Shown here piece by piece: positions 7,317 to 15,269 of a stretch of DNA of 64,000 nucleotides. Every line of letters begins with the position of its first letter. Positions within the stretch are counted from its first letter, which is position 1. Origin of the DNA: Phycisphaeraceae bacterium (GTDB taxonomy: Bacteria; Planctomycetota; Phycisphaerae; Phycisphaerales; UBA1924); the NCBI GenBank assembly GCA_019636655.1, contig JAHBXB010000002.1, positions 942,537 to 1,006,536 on the forward strand, written 5' to 3'. The position numbers were made by a program, and so were the translations under genes. Below the pieces are notes generated by a model. The model ran no database searches and was not told the DNA's origin. It saw only the letters and a program-made list of their open reading frames with translations.

Positions 7317-8144
7317 TCACATGGACTTCCTACTCCTCCTGCGACGCGGCCCTGAAACCAGGGCCGCGTTGGTTTTTGCCACGATCGTCGAGCCACATTC
7401 CGGGCAGATCGCCTCTTCGACGCCGGTAAGGTCGTAGCCGCACGTCGGGCACCGTCCCTGGCTCTCGCGCCGGCGGCCCCGGACGCTGAGGAGCCGGGCC
7501 CATGCCTGCGGCACCCAGCCGAGTGAATAGACAAGCAGTCCAAGCGCGACGATGGTCGCCGCGTTGAACAGCCAGCCGCTCCACACGATCCGCCGCTCGT
7601 CGATGTCGTGCGCGGCGGCCCGCTCCGCGAGACGCCGCCACTGCGACTTGTCCAGCCACACCCGCGCCAGTTCGGGCAGCCTCGCCGCTCCCTGGCGACG
7701 GGCGCTCTGCAGCTCCGATTCGGTCGTCGCCTCCGGTACAAAAGGCAGAACATCTACCACCACCCGCCGCTGCTCGCTGGTGAGACCCCAGAAGCCGGTG
7801 CGCCCGACGCCGACCTCGATGCTGACGGTCATCACCCGCTCCGGTTCGCGCTCCCAGATCGTCGAGACCTCCCCCATACTCTCGCTCTCGGGGTCGATTA
7901 GCCGCACCGTGCCGTTGCCATCGCGGAGCGCGTACATGTCCGGGTACCGCAGCGGGCCGGGGATCTCCGGCATCTGCCGCAGCACGGTGCCGATCACGCC
8001 GGGGCCGGCGGCGCCACGGTCGTCGATGCGTCCCAGCGCCCGCCACGACAAGCCGGCGAGCGCGGCGAGCAGCAGCAGCGTCACCAATGGACGCTGGATC
8101 GAGGCGCCGATCCGTGGTGTTCTCGAAGTGGCTGGTCGGTCCAC
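7317..8144 (-). CDS. Membrane protein with C-terminal zinc ribbon
   Basis: Two membrane helices, near residues 18-35 (PLVTLLLLAALAGLSW) and 193-213 (LFNAATIVALGLLVYSLGW), flank an exported domain of about 155 residues; a zinc ribbon (CPTCGYDLTG ... CPECGS) follows near 228-250, then a basic tail. The zinc ribbon would therefore be cytoplasmic. The function is unknown. The frame opens with GTG at 8150, but TACAGT at 8152-8157 fits better with the GTG at 8144 as the start of a leaderless message. The 3' end overlaps the terminator of the convergent SnoaL gene. Confidence 0.75.
   Translation of the reverse strand: MDRPATSRTPRIGASIQRPLVTLLLLAALAGLSWRALGRIDDRGAAGPGVIGTVLRQMPEIPGPLRYPDMYALRDGNGTVRLIDPESESMGEVSTIWEREPERVMTVSIEVGVGRTGFWGLTSEQRRVVVDVLPFVPEATTESELQSARRQGAARLPELARVWLDKSQWRRLAERAAAHDIDERRIVWSGWLFNAATIVALGLLVYSLGWVPQAWARLLSVRGRRRESQGRCPTCGYDLTGVEEAICPECGSTIVAKTNAALVSGPRRRRSRKSM
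7344..7376 (+). terminator. Rho-independent terminator of the SnoaL gene, lying inside the opposing gene
   Basis: An 11-base-pair perfect stem (ACGCGGCCCTG at 7344-7354 with CAGGGCCGCGT at 7359-7369), a 4-base loop and TGGTTTTT. The stem also encodes the last residues of the minus-strand gene ending at 7317. Confidence 0.8.
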
Positions 8145-8151
8145 GCTCACG

Positions 8152-8157
8152 ACTGTA
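8152..8157 (-). promoter_or_regulatory. -10-like TACAGT for the zinc-ribbon gene
   Basis: On the minus strand TACAGT ends 7 bases before GTG 8144 and only 1 base before GTG 8150, so it favours the former. Confidence 0.4.
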
Positions 8158-8187
8158 CCGGCCAGCCCCTTGGGCGATGCCGCGGAC

Positions 8188-8193
8188 TAGGCT
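8188..8193 (+). promoter_or_regulatory. -10-like TAGGCT in front of gatC
   Basis: TAGGCT ends 7 bases before ATG 8201 and rules out using the earlier in-frame start at 8087. Confidence 0.4.
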
Positions 8194-8200
8194 TTCGGTG

Positions 8201-8539
8201 ATGTCCGCAGAACCACGACCAGCGACTGGCCCCGCCGAACCGCTCTCGATCGAACAGGTCCGCAAGATCGCTTCGCTCGCGCGTCTGGCCCTGAGCCCGG
8301 CACAGGCCGAGGAGTTCCGCTCGACGCTCTCCGCGGTGCTGGCCTATGCGGAGAGGCTGGGCGCCCTGGACCTCTCTGGCGTCGAGCCCATGGCCAGCCC
8401 GCTGGATGCAACCAGCCGCCCGCAGGCGGACGATCCCGAGCCACCGCTTTCGGGCGAGTTGGCCATGCGGCTGTCGCCGGAGTCCTTTGGCGGCTTCATC
8501 AAGGTGCCCAAGGTGCTCGGCGAAGGCGGCGGGGCGTAA
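8201..8539 (+). CDS. gatC: Asp/Glu-tRNA amidotransferase subunit C
   Basis: GatC is the small belt-like subunit that holds GatA and GatB together. The 112-residue protein shows the family pattern: IEQVRKIASLARLALS near residues 17-32, EEFRSTLSAVLAYAERL, then LDLSGVEPMASPLD and a C-terminal FIKVPKVLGE. The true start is ATG 8201, not the longer open frame, because the upstream part overlaps the divergent zinc-ribbon gene and a -10-like hexamer precedes 8201. The partner gatA is 2.5 kb upstream on the same strand, separated by three unrelated genes. Confidence 0.9.
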   Translation: MSAEPRPATGPAEPLSIEQVRKIASLARLALSPAQAEEFRSTLSAVLAYAERLGALDLSGVEPMASPLDATSRPQADDPEPPLSGELAMRLSPESFGGFIKVPKVLGEGGGA

Positions 8540-8571
8540 AGGGGCGTGAAACCCGGGCCGGAAGGGACCTA

Positions 8572-8577
8572 TATACT
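8572..8577 (+). promoter_or_regulatory. -10 element TATACT of the secreted-protein gene
   Basis: TATACT, one base off the TATAAT consensus, lies about 80 bases before ATG 8659; the -35 region is not obvious. Confidence 0.4.
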
Positions 8578-8658
8578 CGGTGTCGTTTGATCGGAAGCAC
8601 CCGAACGGATGCCCCGGCAGTGGGCCGGACGTGGCGTCCCTAGGACGAAAGGGATCAC

Positions 8659-10464
8659 ATGAAGACTCGCTGTGGATTGGTGCGGGGCCTGCTGTGCGGC
8701 GTGGGCCTTTGCACGGGGCTGTCGTTCGCGGTGCAGGCCGCGCCGCCGGTGTTCGACCGCGTGCCGACCGATGCCTTGATCGTCGTTGCGGCGCCGAGCC
8801 TGGACCGTGTCAACAAATCGATGGAGTTCCTGAAGGCCTCGATCGAAGCGGCCGCCGCGATGCCCAGCCCCGCGGACGCCCTCAAGATGGGCGGCATCGA
8901 GAAGGGGTTGGACACCACGAAGCCCTTCGCGATCATCGGCATGGCCGATCCCGCGGACGCCGCCAAGAAGGACGCGGCCGACGACATGGACTTCGATGAC
9001 GACGAGCCGAAGAACTTTGTCATCCTGGTTCCGACCTCGGACTACAAGGCCCTGCTCTCCAACTTCGGCGCCGAACCCGGGGCCGCGGGCTCGATCGACA
9101 CCGTCCGCGTCCCCGATCAGGACCAGGATGTGTACCTCAAGTCCATCGGCGACGGCTACGCCGCCATGAGCCCGACCAGGGACATCCTCGAGAAGTTCTC
9201 GGGCAAGGCCGGCAACCTCAAGGCCTTCGAGGCCGCGATGGGCAAGACCTGCAACGCGATCTCCGACGCGGCGGACATGGTGTTCTACGCCAACATCCCC
9301 GCCATCAAGGCCCAGCCGGGGCCGACCGTGTCGGAGCGGCTGCAGTCGGCGATGGAGATGTCGCCCCTGGGCATGATGGGGGGTGGCGGAGATATGGATG
9401 GAATGGGCCAGTCGGTCGACGCCTTCATGGACCAGGCCCAGGCCGCGGTCATCGGCATGAAGATCGACGCCCTTGGCGTGTCGATCGACAGCGCAGCCCA
9501 GTTCAAGGAGGGGAGTGACTACGCCAAGACCTTCAGCAAGCCCGGCGATGCCGGCACGCTGATCAAGAAGCTGCCCAAGCAGGACTACCTGTTCGCCTTC
9601 GCGGCGGACCTCTCCGACCCGCAGATCAAGTCCACCCTGCGGAAGTGGGGCGAGATGAACGACGCCGACAAGGGCATGCCCAACATGGCCGGCATTCAGG
9701 TCGACGACGTGGACGGCGCGGCGTTCGAGATGGGCTTCTCCCCCGCGATGCTCGCCCCCGGCGCGTTCTTCTCCGGCGCCGTGGCGTACCTGAAGGCGAA
9801 CCCGGATGCGTACCTCGAGAAGTTCCAGACCGCCATCACGGAACTCAACGGCAAGACGATCAACGGCTTCCAGATGGCCACCACCTTCGGACCGCCCAAG
9901 AGCAACCCCGTGGTGAACGGCGCGGCGGTCAACGCCTGGGCGGTCAAGATGACCCCGGACGAGGATGCGGACGACGGCGGCGAATCCGCGATGATGATGC
10001 AGGTGCTGTTCGGCCCCGCAGGCGGCCCCTCGGGCTTGATCGCCAAGGCCGACGGCGGCGTGATCCAGACCATGTCGAAGAACTCGACCCTGCTCTCCGC
10101 AGCGCTCGACGCGGCGAAGGGTCAGAACTCGCTGGCCGCCGACACCCTCATGGGTCAGGTGGCCGAGAAACTGCCGACGGGCCGGTTCATCGAGGGGTAC
10201 CTCGGCGCCAAGACGATTCTTGAGATGGCCAAGATCCCCCTGGCCCAGTTCGTGGGCGAGATCGACGTTGAGATCCCCGACACCCTGCCCCCGGTCGGCC
10301 TTGCGGCCGCCGGAAACGGGGGGGCGGCGCGGGCGACTGTGTATGTTCCGATGATCGTGATCAAGACCGCCGGTGAGATGGTCAAGGCCATGAACCGGGC
10401 CGGCGGGGATGGCGACATGGATATGGACGAGGGTGACCACGGCGGCATGCACGACGCCGGCTGA
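8659..10464 (+). CDS. Large secreted protein of unknown function
   Basis: The 601-residue protein begins with a Sec signal peptide (MKTRCGLVRGLLCGVGL...FAVQA, cleavage near 27). The mature part contains an acidic patch near 112-120 (DDMDFDDDEP) and a Met/Gly/Asp-rich stretch near 240-260 and at the C-terminus (GGDGDMDMDEGDHGG). Its opening, VFDRVPTDALIVVAAPSLD, and its general layout resemble the large exported proteins with DUF3352-like organisation common in planctomycetes, but I cannot confirm a family. It has no transmembrane anchor. A terminator with a 12-C tract follows. Codon use matches neighbouring genes. Confidence 0.75.
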   Translation: MKTRCGLVRGLLCGVGLCTGLSFAVQAAPPVFDRVPTDALIVVAAPSLDRVNKSMEFLKASIEAAAAMPSPADALKMGGIEKGLDTTKPFAIIGMADPADAAKKDAADDMDFDDDEPKNFVILVPTSDYKALLSNFGAEPGAAGSIDTVRVPDQDQDVYLKSIGDGYAAMSPTRDILEKFSGKAGNLKAFEAAMGKTCNAISDAADMVFYANIPAIKAQPGPTVSERLQSAMEMSPLGMMGGGGDMDGMGQSVDAFMDQAQAAVIGMKIDALGVSIDSAAQFKEGSDYAKTFSKPGDAGTLIKKLPKQDYLFAFAADLSDPQIKSTLRKWGEMNDADKGMPNMAGIQVDDVDGAAFEMGFSPAMLAPGAFFSGAVAYLKANPDAYLEKFQTAITELNGKTINGFQMATTFGPPKSNPVVNGAAVNAWAVKMTPDEDADDGGESAMMMQVLFGPAGGPSGLIAKADGGVIQTMSKNSTLLSAALDAAKGQNSLAADTLMGQVAEKLPTGRFIEGYLGAKTILEMAKIPLAQFVGEIDVEIPDTLPPVGLAAAGNGGAARATVYVPMIVIKTAGEMVKAMNRAGGDGDMDMDEGDHGGMHDAG

Positions 10465-10527
10465 CCCCGGACTGGACAACGAGCCGTCAGGAGGTATACT
10501 GATGGCATAACCAAGCCCCCCCCCCCC

Positions 10528-10568
10528 GAGGGCCTGCCGGCGTTGTGCCGCGGGCCCTCTTTATTTTT
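10528..10568 (+). terminator. Rho-independent terminator after the secreted-protein gene
   Basis: GAGGGCC at 10528 pairs with GGCCCTC near 10553-10559 and an inner CCGGC/GCCG pairing closes the loop GTTGT; it is followed by TTTATTTTT. A run of 12 C (10516-10527) precedes it. The convergent gene ends inside the T tract at 10561. Confidence 0.75.
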
Positions 10569-11259
10569 GCCCAGTGTTCGCTGGGTTTGGTTCGGGCGTC
10601 CCAAACCGGGCTTCCCACGAGTCGCCGCACTCCGGGCACTGTGGCTGCAGCAGCCCGTGGATGGCGTATCCGCATGTCGGACACCGGCCACACGCCAGGG
10701 CCCGGGCGCGCCGACGGGCGGGGCTCCCGCGGAGAGTGGCGATAACCACCAGGACCCAGAGCGCCGGCAACGCCATGACCGCGCCGTTGCTCACGTATCC
10801 ATCCCAAAGGAGGACGACGGCTGTCCCCCCGCCCTGGGCCACGAGCGCCGGGTGCTTCACCCGGCCGAAGCGGGCCAGCAAGTCCGAAGCCTCGTGGAGC
10901 AGGCGTAACCGCTCCTCATCGGTGAGCGTTCCGCCCCCGTAGAGCACGATGTTGACCATGCACCGCTCGTGCCGGCTCGTTGGCGCCCAGCGGCCACGCA
11001 GCGCCTCGCCTTGGAAGATGCTGATCTCGCCGATGCGCTCCTTGGCGGAGCGGGGGAGCGGCGGATCGGGGACCGCCGGGCCGGTCGGCGTGCTGATGAT
11101 CTGCGTCGACGCCGTCAGGGTGACCGGGATGACCCGCAGCCGATCGCGGAACAGGCCCGAGTTGGAAACCACAATCCACGCGGCGATCGGCAGGGCCACC
11201 AGGAGCCAGGGCCGCCGGAGTTGATCGAACAGGTCTCGCCTCGGTGATGGGGTGGTCAC
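10561..11259 (-). CDS. Membrane protein with C-terminal zinc ribbon
   Basis: 232 residues from GTG 11259: one helix near 16-30 (PWLLVALPIAAWIVVSNSG), an exported domain of about 120 residues, a second helix near 160-177 (GAVMALPALWVLVVIATL) and a cytoplasmic zinc ribbon CGRCPTCGYAIHG ... CPECGD near 190-212. The architecture is the same as the protein encoded at 7317-8144, but the exported domains are not obviously similar. The start was chosen because the longer frame runs into the upstream TVP38-type gene; the GTG lies 26 bases behind that gene's stop, so the two are probably cotranscribed. Function unknown. Confidence 0.72.
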   Translation of the reverse strand: MTTPSPRRDLFDQLRRPWLLVALPIAAWIVVSNSGLFRDRLRVIPVTLTASTQIISTPTGPAVPDPPLPRSAKERIGEISIFQGEALRGRWAPTSRHERCMVNIVLYGGGTLTDEERLRLLHEASDLLARFGRVKHPALVAQGGGTAVVLLWDGYVSNGAVMALPALWVLVVIATLRGSPARRRARALACGRCPTCGYAIHGLLQPQCPECGDSWEARFGTPEPNPANTGQK

Positions 11260-11285
11260 GGGTCGGTCCGCGACGACGGGTGGAA

Positions 11286-12086
11286 TCAGGCGGCCTGGCC
11301 CGGCCGCTCGATCGGAGGAGCGGCCGCGGCGTGCGCCTGCGGCCTCGTGATGGTGACGTGTTCGATCGCCTTGTTGGCAATCCGGGCGATCACCGCGAGG
11401 ACGATGACAAACGTGGCGATCCCCGCGATGGTGAGCCACCACGGGGTTTCCTCGATCAGTTGGGCTATATCGCGGGCCCCGCCGGACCGGGCAATAGCCG
11501 CGAAATACACGGCGATCGCCGTGCGGGGCGCCATGCCGATGGCCGTTCCGAGGATGTAGGGCACCATCCCCACCCCGGTCGAGGCCAGCACGAGGTTCGT
11601 CAGGGCGAAGGGGGAGTTGGGGGGGACGCGGATGAGGGTGACGATCCCGAGGGTCTTCCAGAACCCCCGGCCGATGAGGGCGTCACGGACGGCCTTGGCC
11701 TTGGGGTTGGACTCGAGCAGGTCCAGCACCTTGTGGCGAGAGACGGTCTTGGCGATGAGGTGGCCGATCACGGATCCCCCGACAAACCCGACCATCGCCC
11801 CGGGGAACCCGGTCGCGAACCCGAAGGTCCACCCGCCGAGGAACGACTGGCCGTACGTCGGGAGGAACCCGACCCCCGCGGACACGACAAAGACCGCGGC
11901 GTACACCGCCAGGCCCCACTCGCCCAGGTCCCGGAGCCATTCGGAGATGGGCCCCAGGTAGACCAGCAGCATGGTGCCGAGGATTGCGGGGGAGGCTGTC
12001 CAGAGCGCACCGAGAATGGCTGTCGGGCCCAGGGCCTTGAGCCAGTTGCGGGTGGGGGGACCGGACGACGGATCGGGTGGAGGCAT
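11286..12086 (-). CDS. TVP38/TMEM64-family membrane protein
   Basis: A polytopic inner-membrane protein of 266 residues with the TVP38/VTT (SNARE-associated, DedA-related) domain: FLPTYGQSFLGGWTFGFATG near 77-96, GSVIGHLIAKTVSR, and the re-entrant signature RVPPNSPFALTNLVLASTG near 152-170 with GTAIGMAPRT near 180. Members act in lipid or small-molecule handling at membranes, and some are lipid scramblases in eukaryotes; the bacterial role is not settled. I chose ATG 12086 rather than the earlier 12167 because a -10-like TAACGT lies 8 bases in front and because the extra N-terminus (Pro/Thr/Arg-rich) looks non-coding. Confidence 0.85.
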   Translation of the reverse strand: MPPPDPSSGPPTRNWLKALGPTAILGALWTASPAILGTMLLVYLGPISEWLRDLGEWGLAVYAAVFVVSAGVGFLPTYGQSFLGGWTFGFATGFPGAMVGFVGGSVIGHLIAKTVSRHKVLDLLESNPKAKAVRDALIGRGFWKTLGIVTLIRVPPNSPFALTNLVLASTGVGMVPYILGTAIGMAPRTAIAVYFAAIARSGGARDIAQLIEETPWWLTIAGIATFVIVLAVIARIANKAIEHVTITRPQAHAAAAPPIERPGQAA

Positions 12087-12094
12087 GTGAATGC

Positions 12095-12100
12095 ACGTTA
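12095..12100 (-). promoter_or_regulatory. -10-like TAACGT in front of the TVP38-type gene
   Basis: On the minus strand TAACGT ends 8 bases before ATG 12086. Confidence 0.35.
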
Positions 12101-12139
12101 GGCGGGCCGGAAAGGTTCGGAAGTCGGTGGGGAACCGAG

Positions 12140-12167
12140 TTGACGGGTTCGGAGGATGGTGTAGCAT
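12140..12167 (+). promoter_or_regulatory. Promoter of the MBL-fold hydrolase gene
   Basis: TTGACG (12140-12145), a 16-base spacer and TAGCAT (12162-12167) form one of the few recognisable -35/-10 pairs here. The leader to ATG 12272 is about 100 bases and holds the palindrome CGACTCGAGTCG at 12204-12215, followed by another GAGTCG. Confidence 0.45.
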
Positions 12168-12271
12168 CGTCGCACTCGCCGGCTTGGTGCTGGAGGAGTG
12201 AGACGACTCGAGTCGAACGAGTCGGGGTTGTGAGACGCGACCGGGGAAAGCCCGGCGCGGAGGGTTGACGC

Positions 12272-13273
12272 ATGATTCCGAAGCCGCCGCCCCGCGAGGG
12301 GACTCTGGGCTTTTTGTACCTGCCCCCGTACCGCGTGCAGGGCACGAGCGTCGCCGGCGAGGCGACCTGTGTGGCGATTCCCGAGTTGGATATCTGCTTC
12401 GATATGGGCTGCTGCCCGCGCGCGATGCTGCCGAGCAAGTACGTCGCCGTGACGCACGGCCACATGGACCACATCGGCGGCCTTGCCTACTGGTGCTCGC
12501 AGCGGCACTTCCAGGGGATGGGGGCGGGCAACATCATCTGCGACAAGCGGATCGCGCCGGCGATCGAGCGGATGATGCAGGGCTACGTGGAGCTCGAGCG
12601 GCAGGAGACGCCGTACGCCCTGATCCCGGTCGAGCCCGGGCAGGAGATCGAGATCAAGAACAACATCCGCCTGCGGCCCTTCACCGTGGAGCACACTGTG
12701 CCCGCGATGGGGTACTCGATCATCGAGCGTCGCAGCAAGCTGAAGGAGGAGTACCTCGGCCTTCCGCAGGAAAAACTGCGTGAACTCAAGGACCGCGGCG
12801 AGGAGATCACCCGCGTCCTGGAGATCCCGCTGCTGTCGTACCTCGGCGATACGGCGCCGGGTCCGCACCTGGTACGCGAGGACGTGCGCAAGTCGCAGAT
12901 CGTGATCTGTGAGTGCACGTTCACCGAGCGGGATCACAAGGAACGGGCCAAGGTCGGGATGCACATGCACGCCGACGACATCGCCGAGTGGCTGCGCGTC
13001 CTCGAGGCGCAGTACCTGGTGCTGATCCACCTGTCGCGGCGCACGAACTTGGCCGAGGCCCGCAAGCAGCTCGGGCAGATCGTGGGGATGGAGAAGACCA
13101 AGAAGGTCCACCTGCTGATGGACTACCGCGCCAACCTGGAGCGGTACGCGCAGCAGGAGATCGACGCGGGCGTTCCGCCGGAGCAGCGGGTCGGGGCTCC
13201 GGGCGCCAAGAAGGGACCGCCGCGGCGTCCGCCTGCGGGGCAGGGCGCGGGCCGGCCGGCTCCGCGCCGGTAG
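12272..13273 (+). CDS. Metallo-beta-lactamase-fold hydrolase, RNase Z-like
   Basis: The 333-residue protein carries the metal-binding motif THGHMDHIGG (His62, His64, Asp66, His67), a later ligand region FTVEHTVPAMGYSI near 136-149, SYLGDTAPG near 190-198 and LVLIHLSRR near 248-256, in the order typical of the RNase Z-like branch. That branch includes tRNA 3' endonucleases, but the sequence GYSI...RRSKLKEEY and the lack of a clear exosite arm leave the substrate open. A basic, Pro-rich tail (residues 298-333) suggests contact with nucleic acid. GGAGG just before the ATG is the ribosome site. dnaA follows on the same strand. Confidence 0.8.
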   Translation: MIPKPPPREGTLGFLYLPPYRVQGTSVAGEATCVAIPELDICFDMGCCPRAMLPSKYVAVTHGHMDHIGGLAYWCSQRHFQGMGAGNIICDKRIAPAIERMMQGYVELERQETPYALIPVEPGQEIEIKNNIRLRPFTVEHTVPAMGYSIIERRSKLKEEYLGLPQEKLRELKDRGEEITRVLEIPLLSYLGDTAPGPHLVREDVRKSQIVICECTFTERDHKERAKVGMHMHADDIAEWLRVLEAQYLVLIHLSRRTNLAEARKQLGQIVGMEKTKKVHLLMDYRANLERYAQQEIDAGVPPEQRVGAPGAKKGPPRRPPAGQGAGRPAPRR

Positions 13274-13277
13274 ACGG

Positions 13278-13307
13278 TTGACAGCACAGGCGGGTAGACC
13301 GTACGTT
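13278..13307 (+). promoter_or_regulatory. Promoter of dnaA
   Basis: TTGACA (13278-13283), an 18-base spacer and TACGTT (13302-13307). CCGTACG occurs twice here (13299-13305 and 13317-13323), with palindromic CGTACG cores 18 bases apart, overlapping and following the -10; these could be a repressor or DnaA-independent control site. Confidence 0.45.
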
Positions 13308-13443
13308 TGGCCTCGTCCGTACGCTGGCGTGGGAGGCCGGAGATCGGACCGGTTCGGTCGGAGCGGTGGCCATCAAGGGAACGGAGGATCGGCGCCACGA
13401 CGGCGCGTGCGGGTGCGCGCGTCATCGCGGCGGCGTCGAACGG

Positions 13444-14856
13444 ATGATCGAGCAGGACCGACAAACCTGGCGCACGATGCTCCAGCACCTGCGCGCCACC
13501 CACCCCGGGCTGTGCAGGCAGTGGTTCGAGGACCTCGAGCCCATGGGTATCGAGCGGGGGATGCTCCGCCTGCGAGCCCACAGTGGTGTGCACCGCGACT
13601 ACCTCCAGCGCCAGTGCGTTGAGCAGTTCAAGGAGGCCGCGCAGGCGGTGTCGGGCCGCCTCCTGTCGGTGACCTTCCTCGGCCCCGACGAGGAGCCCGA
13701 GCCCACCCGGGCCGGCGCGGAGAGCGCCGCCGCCGCGGCCGCCTCGACGGGAACGGTCTCGACGGCGCCCTCGCCCGCAGCGGTCATCGAGTTCGCCGAG
13801 GTGGATGACGAGGACCTGTACGCGGACGGGCTGGTCTTCAACCCCGACTACACGTTCGAGAACTTCGTCGTCGGGCCGGGCAACCGCTTGGCGCACGCCG
13901 CGGCACAGGCCGTCGCCGCGAACCCGGGCCGGACGTACAACCCGTTCTTCGTCCACGGCGACGTCGGGCTGGGCAAGACGCACCTGTTGCAGGCCGTGTG
14001 CCTGCGGATCAAGGAGCAGCGCCCGCAGACCAAGATCTACTACACCTCCTGCGAGGCGTTCATGACCCAGTTCGTGGACGCGGTGCAGCGCGGCGCCCTG
14101 GCCCGCTTCCACCACAAGTTCCGCGATGTCGATGTGCTCGTGGTGGACGACATCCACTTCCTGGCCAAGCGCGACCGCACGCAGGAGGAGTTCTTCCACA
14201 CCTTCAACAGCCTGTACCAGGCGCACCGGCAGATCGTGCTCTCGTCCGATGCGCCGCCGGAAGAGATCCCCGACCTCGAGGACCGGCTCGTCAGCCGCTT
14301 CAAGTGGGGCCTGGTGACCAACGTGGACTCGCCGGGGTACGAGACCCGCGTTGAGATCCTCAAGAACAAGGCCCGCCTCCGCGGGTTCGAGCTGCCCGAG
14401 GAGGTCGCCTCCTACGTCGCGGCGAAGATCGACACCAACATCCGCGAACTCGAGGGTGCGGTCGTGCAGATCCAGATGCGGGCGACGATCGACAAGCAGG
14501 AGATCGACCTGGACCTCGCCAAGCAGGCCCTGGGCGAGGAGCCCGAGCGATCGCCCGAGCGCCAGGTGCAGATCCAGATGATCATCAACGTCGTCACCGA
14601 GTACTACGGCGTGAAGACGACCGATCTGCAGAGCAAGCGCCGCCACCGGAGCGTGGCCCAGCCCCGACAGGTGTGCATGTACCTCGCCCGGCGGCTCACG
14701 CGGTACTCGCTCGAGGAGATCGGCGGCTACTTCGGCGGCCGCGACCACACCACGGTCATGCACGCGATCAAGACCGTGGACGAGCGCGGCGTCGAGGACC
14801 CCGAGTTCGCCACCACCTTGACCATGCTGGAAGATCGCGCCCGCACCCGACACTGA
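13444..14856 (+). CDS. dnaA: Chromosomal replication initiator DnaA
   Basis: Binds DnaA boxes and ATP, melts the origin and loads the helicase. From ATG 13444 the protein has 470 residues in the usual four-domain order: domain I with TWRTMLQHLRATHP near the start, an Ala/Glu-rich linker, the AAA+ domain with Walker A GDVGLGKTHLL near 172-182 and Walker B VLVVDDIHFL near 230-239, and the DNA-binding domain with RRHRSVAQPRQVCMYLARRL near 400-419 and GGRDHTTVMHA near 432. The in-frame GTG at 13366 would add 26 poorly conserved residues without a ribosome site. dnaN is 32 kb away in the opposite direction rather than next door. Confidence 0.95.
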   Translation: MIEQDRQTWRTMLQHLRATHPGLCRQWFEDLEPMGIERGMLRLRAHSGVHRDYLQRQCVEQFKEAAQAVSGRLLSVTFLGPDEEPEPTRAGAESAAAAAASTGTVSTAPSPAAVIEFAEVDDEDLYADGLVFNPDYTFENFVVGPGNRLAHAAAQAVAANPGRTYNPFFVHGDVGLGKTHLLQAVCLRIKEQRPQTKIYYTSCEAFMTQFVDAVQRGALARFHHKFRDVDVLVVDDIHFLAKRDRTQEEFFHTFNSLYQAHRQIVLSSDAPPEEIPDLEDRLVSRFKWGLVTNVDSPGYETRVEILKNKARLRGFELPEEVASYVAAKIDTNIRELEGAVVQIQMRATIDKQEIDLDLAKQALGEEPERSPERQVQIQMIINVVTEYYGVKTTDLQSKRRHRSVAQPRQVCMYLARRLTRYSLEEIGGYFGGRDHTTVMHAIKTVDERGVEDPEFATTLTMLEDRARTRH

Positions 14857-15269
14857 TCCCGACCGGTCGATACAGACTCATCCCCAAACAACCGACGCGG
14901 GGGCCACCGACAGGCGCTGGTGGAGACTCCGTGGATATCCGGTATGTGGATGTCGCCGAGACTCGGTACACAAACGCGGGACGACCGTTGGCGGGGTCTC
15001 CAAGCGCCAGCGCAGCCTCCGGGCCACCCGGGGCCGACACGCAACCGACAGATGGCCCACATCCCCGACCTGTCCATACTCCCTTTGCTCTCCATGGGTT
15101 ATGGCGATCTCAACCGATTCATCCCGGTCGCGCCAGGCCCTAATTCGACGAAGACGGTTGAATTGCTCTGTAGTGAGTAAGAACACCCATCCGGGTCCCG
15201 TCCGCCGGACTGGTGAGACCCCTCGGAACCCACGAAGTTGTGGCATCTGGAAAACTCCCGCCGGACGCT
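14857..15269. other. Non-coding stretch behind dnaA
   Basis: 413 bases without a gene I can support; short open frames in it have no start signals or recognisable products. It is less GC-rich than its surroundings. CGTGGATAT at 14930-14938 and TGTGGATGT at 14945-14953 each resemble a DnaA box read on the minus strand (TGTGGATAA) with two mismatches. That is too weak to call an origin, although a position next to dnaA is where one would be expected. Confidence 0.35.

Noticed and set aside
14920-15180. Short plus-strand open frame behind dnaA
   Set aside because: No ribosome site or -10 element, biased composition, no recognisable product; the stretch is better left as non-coding.
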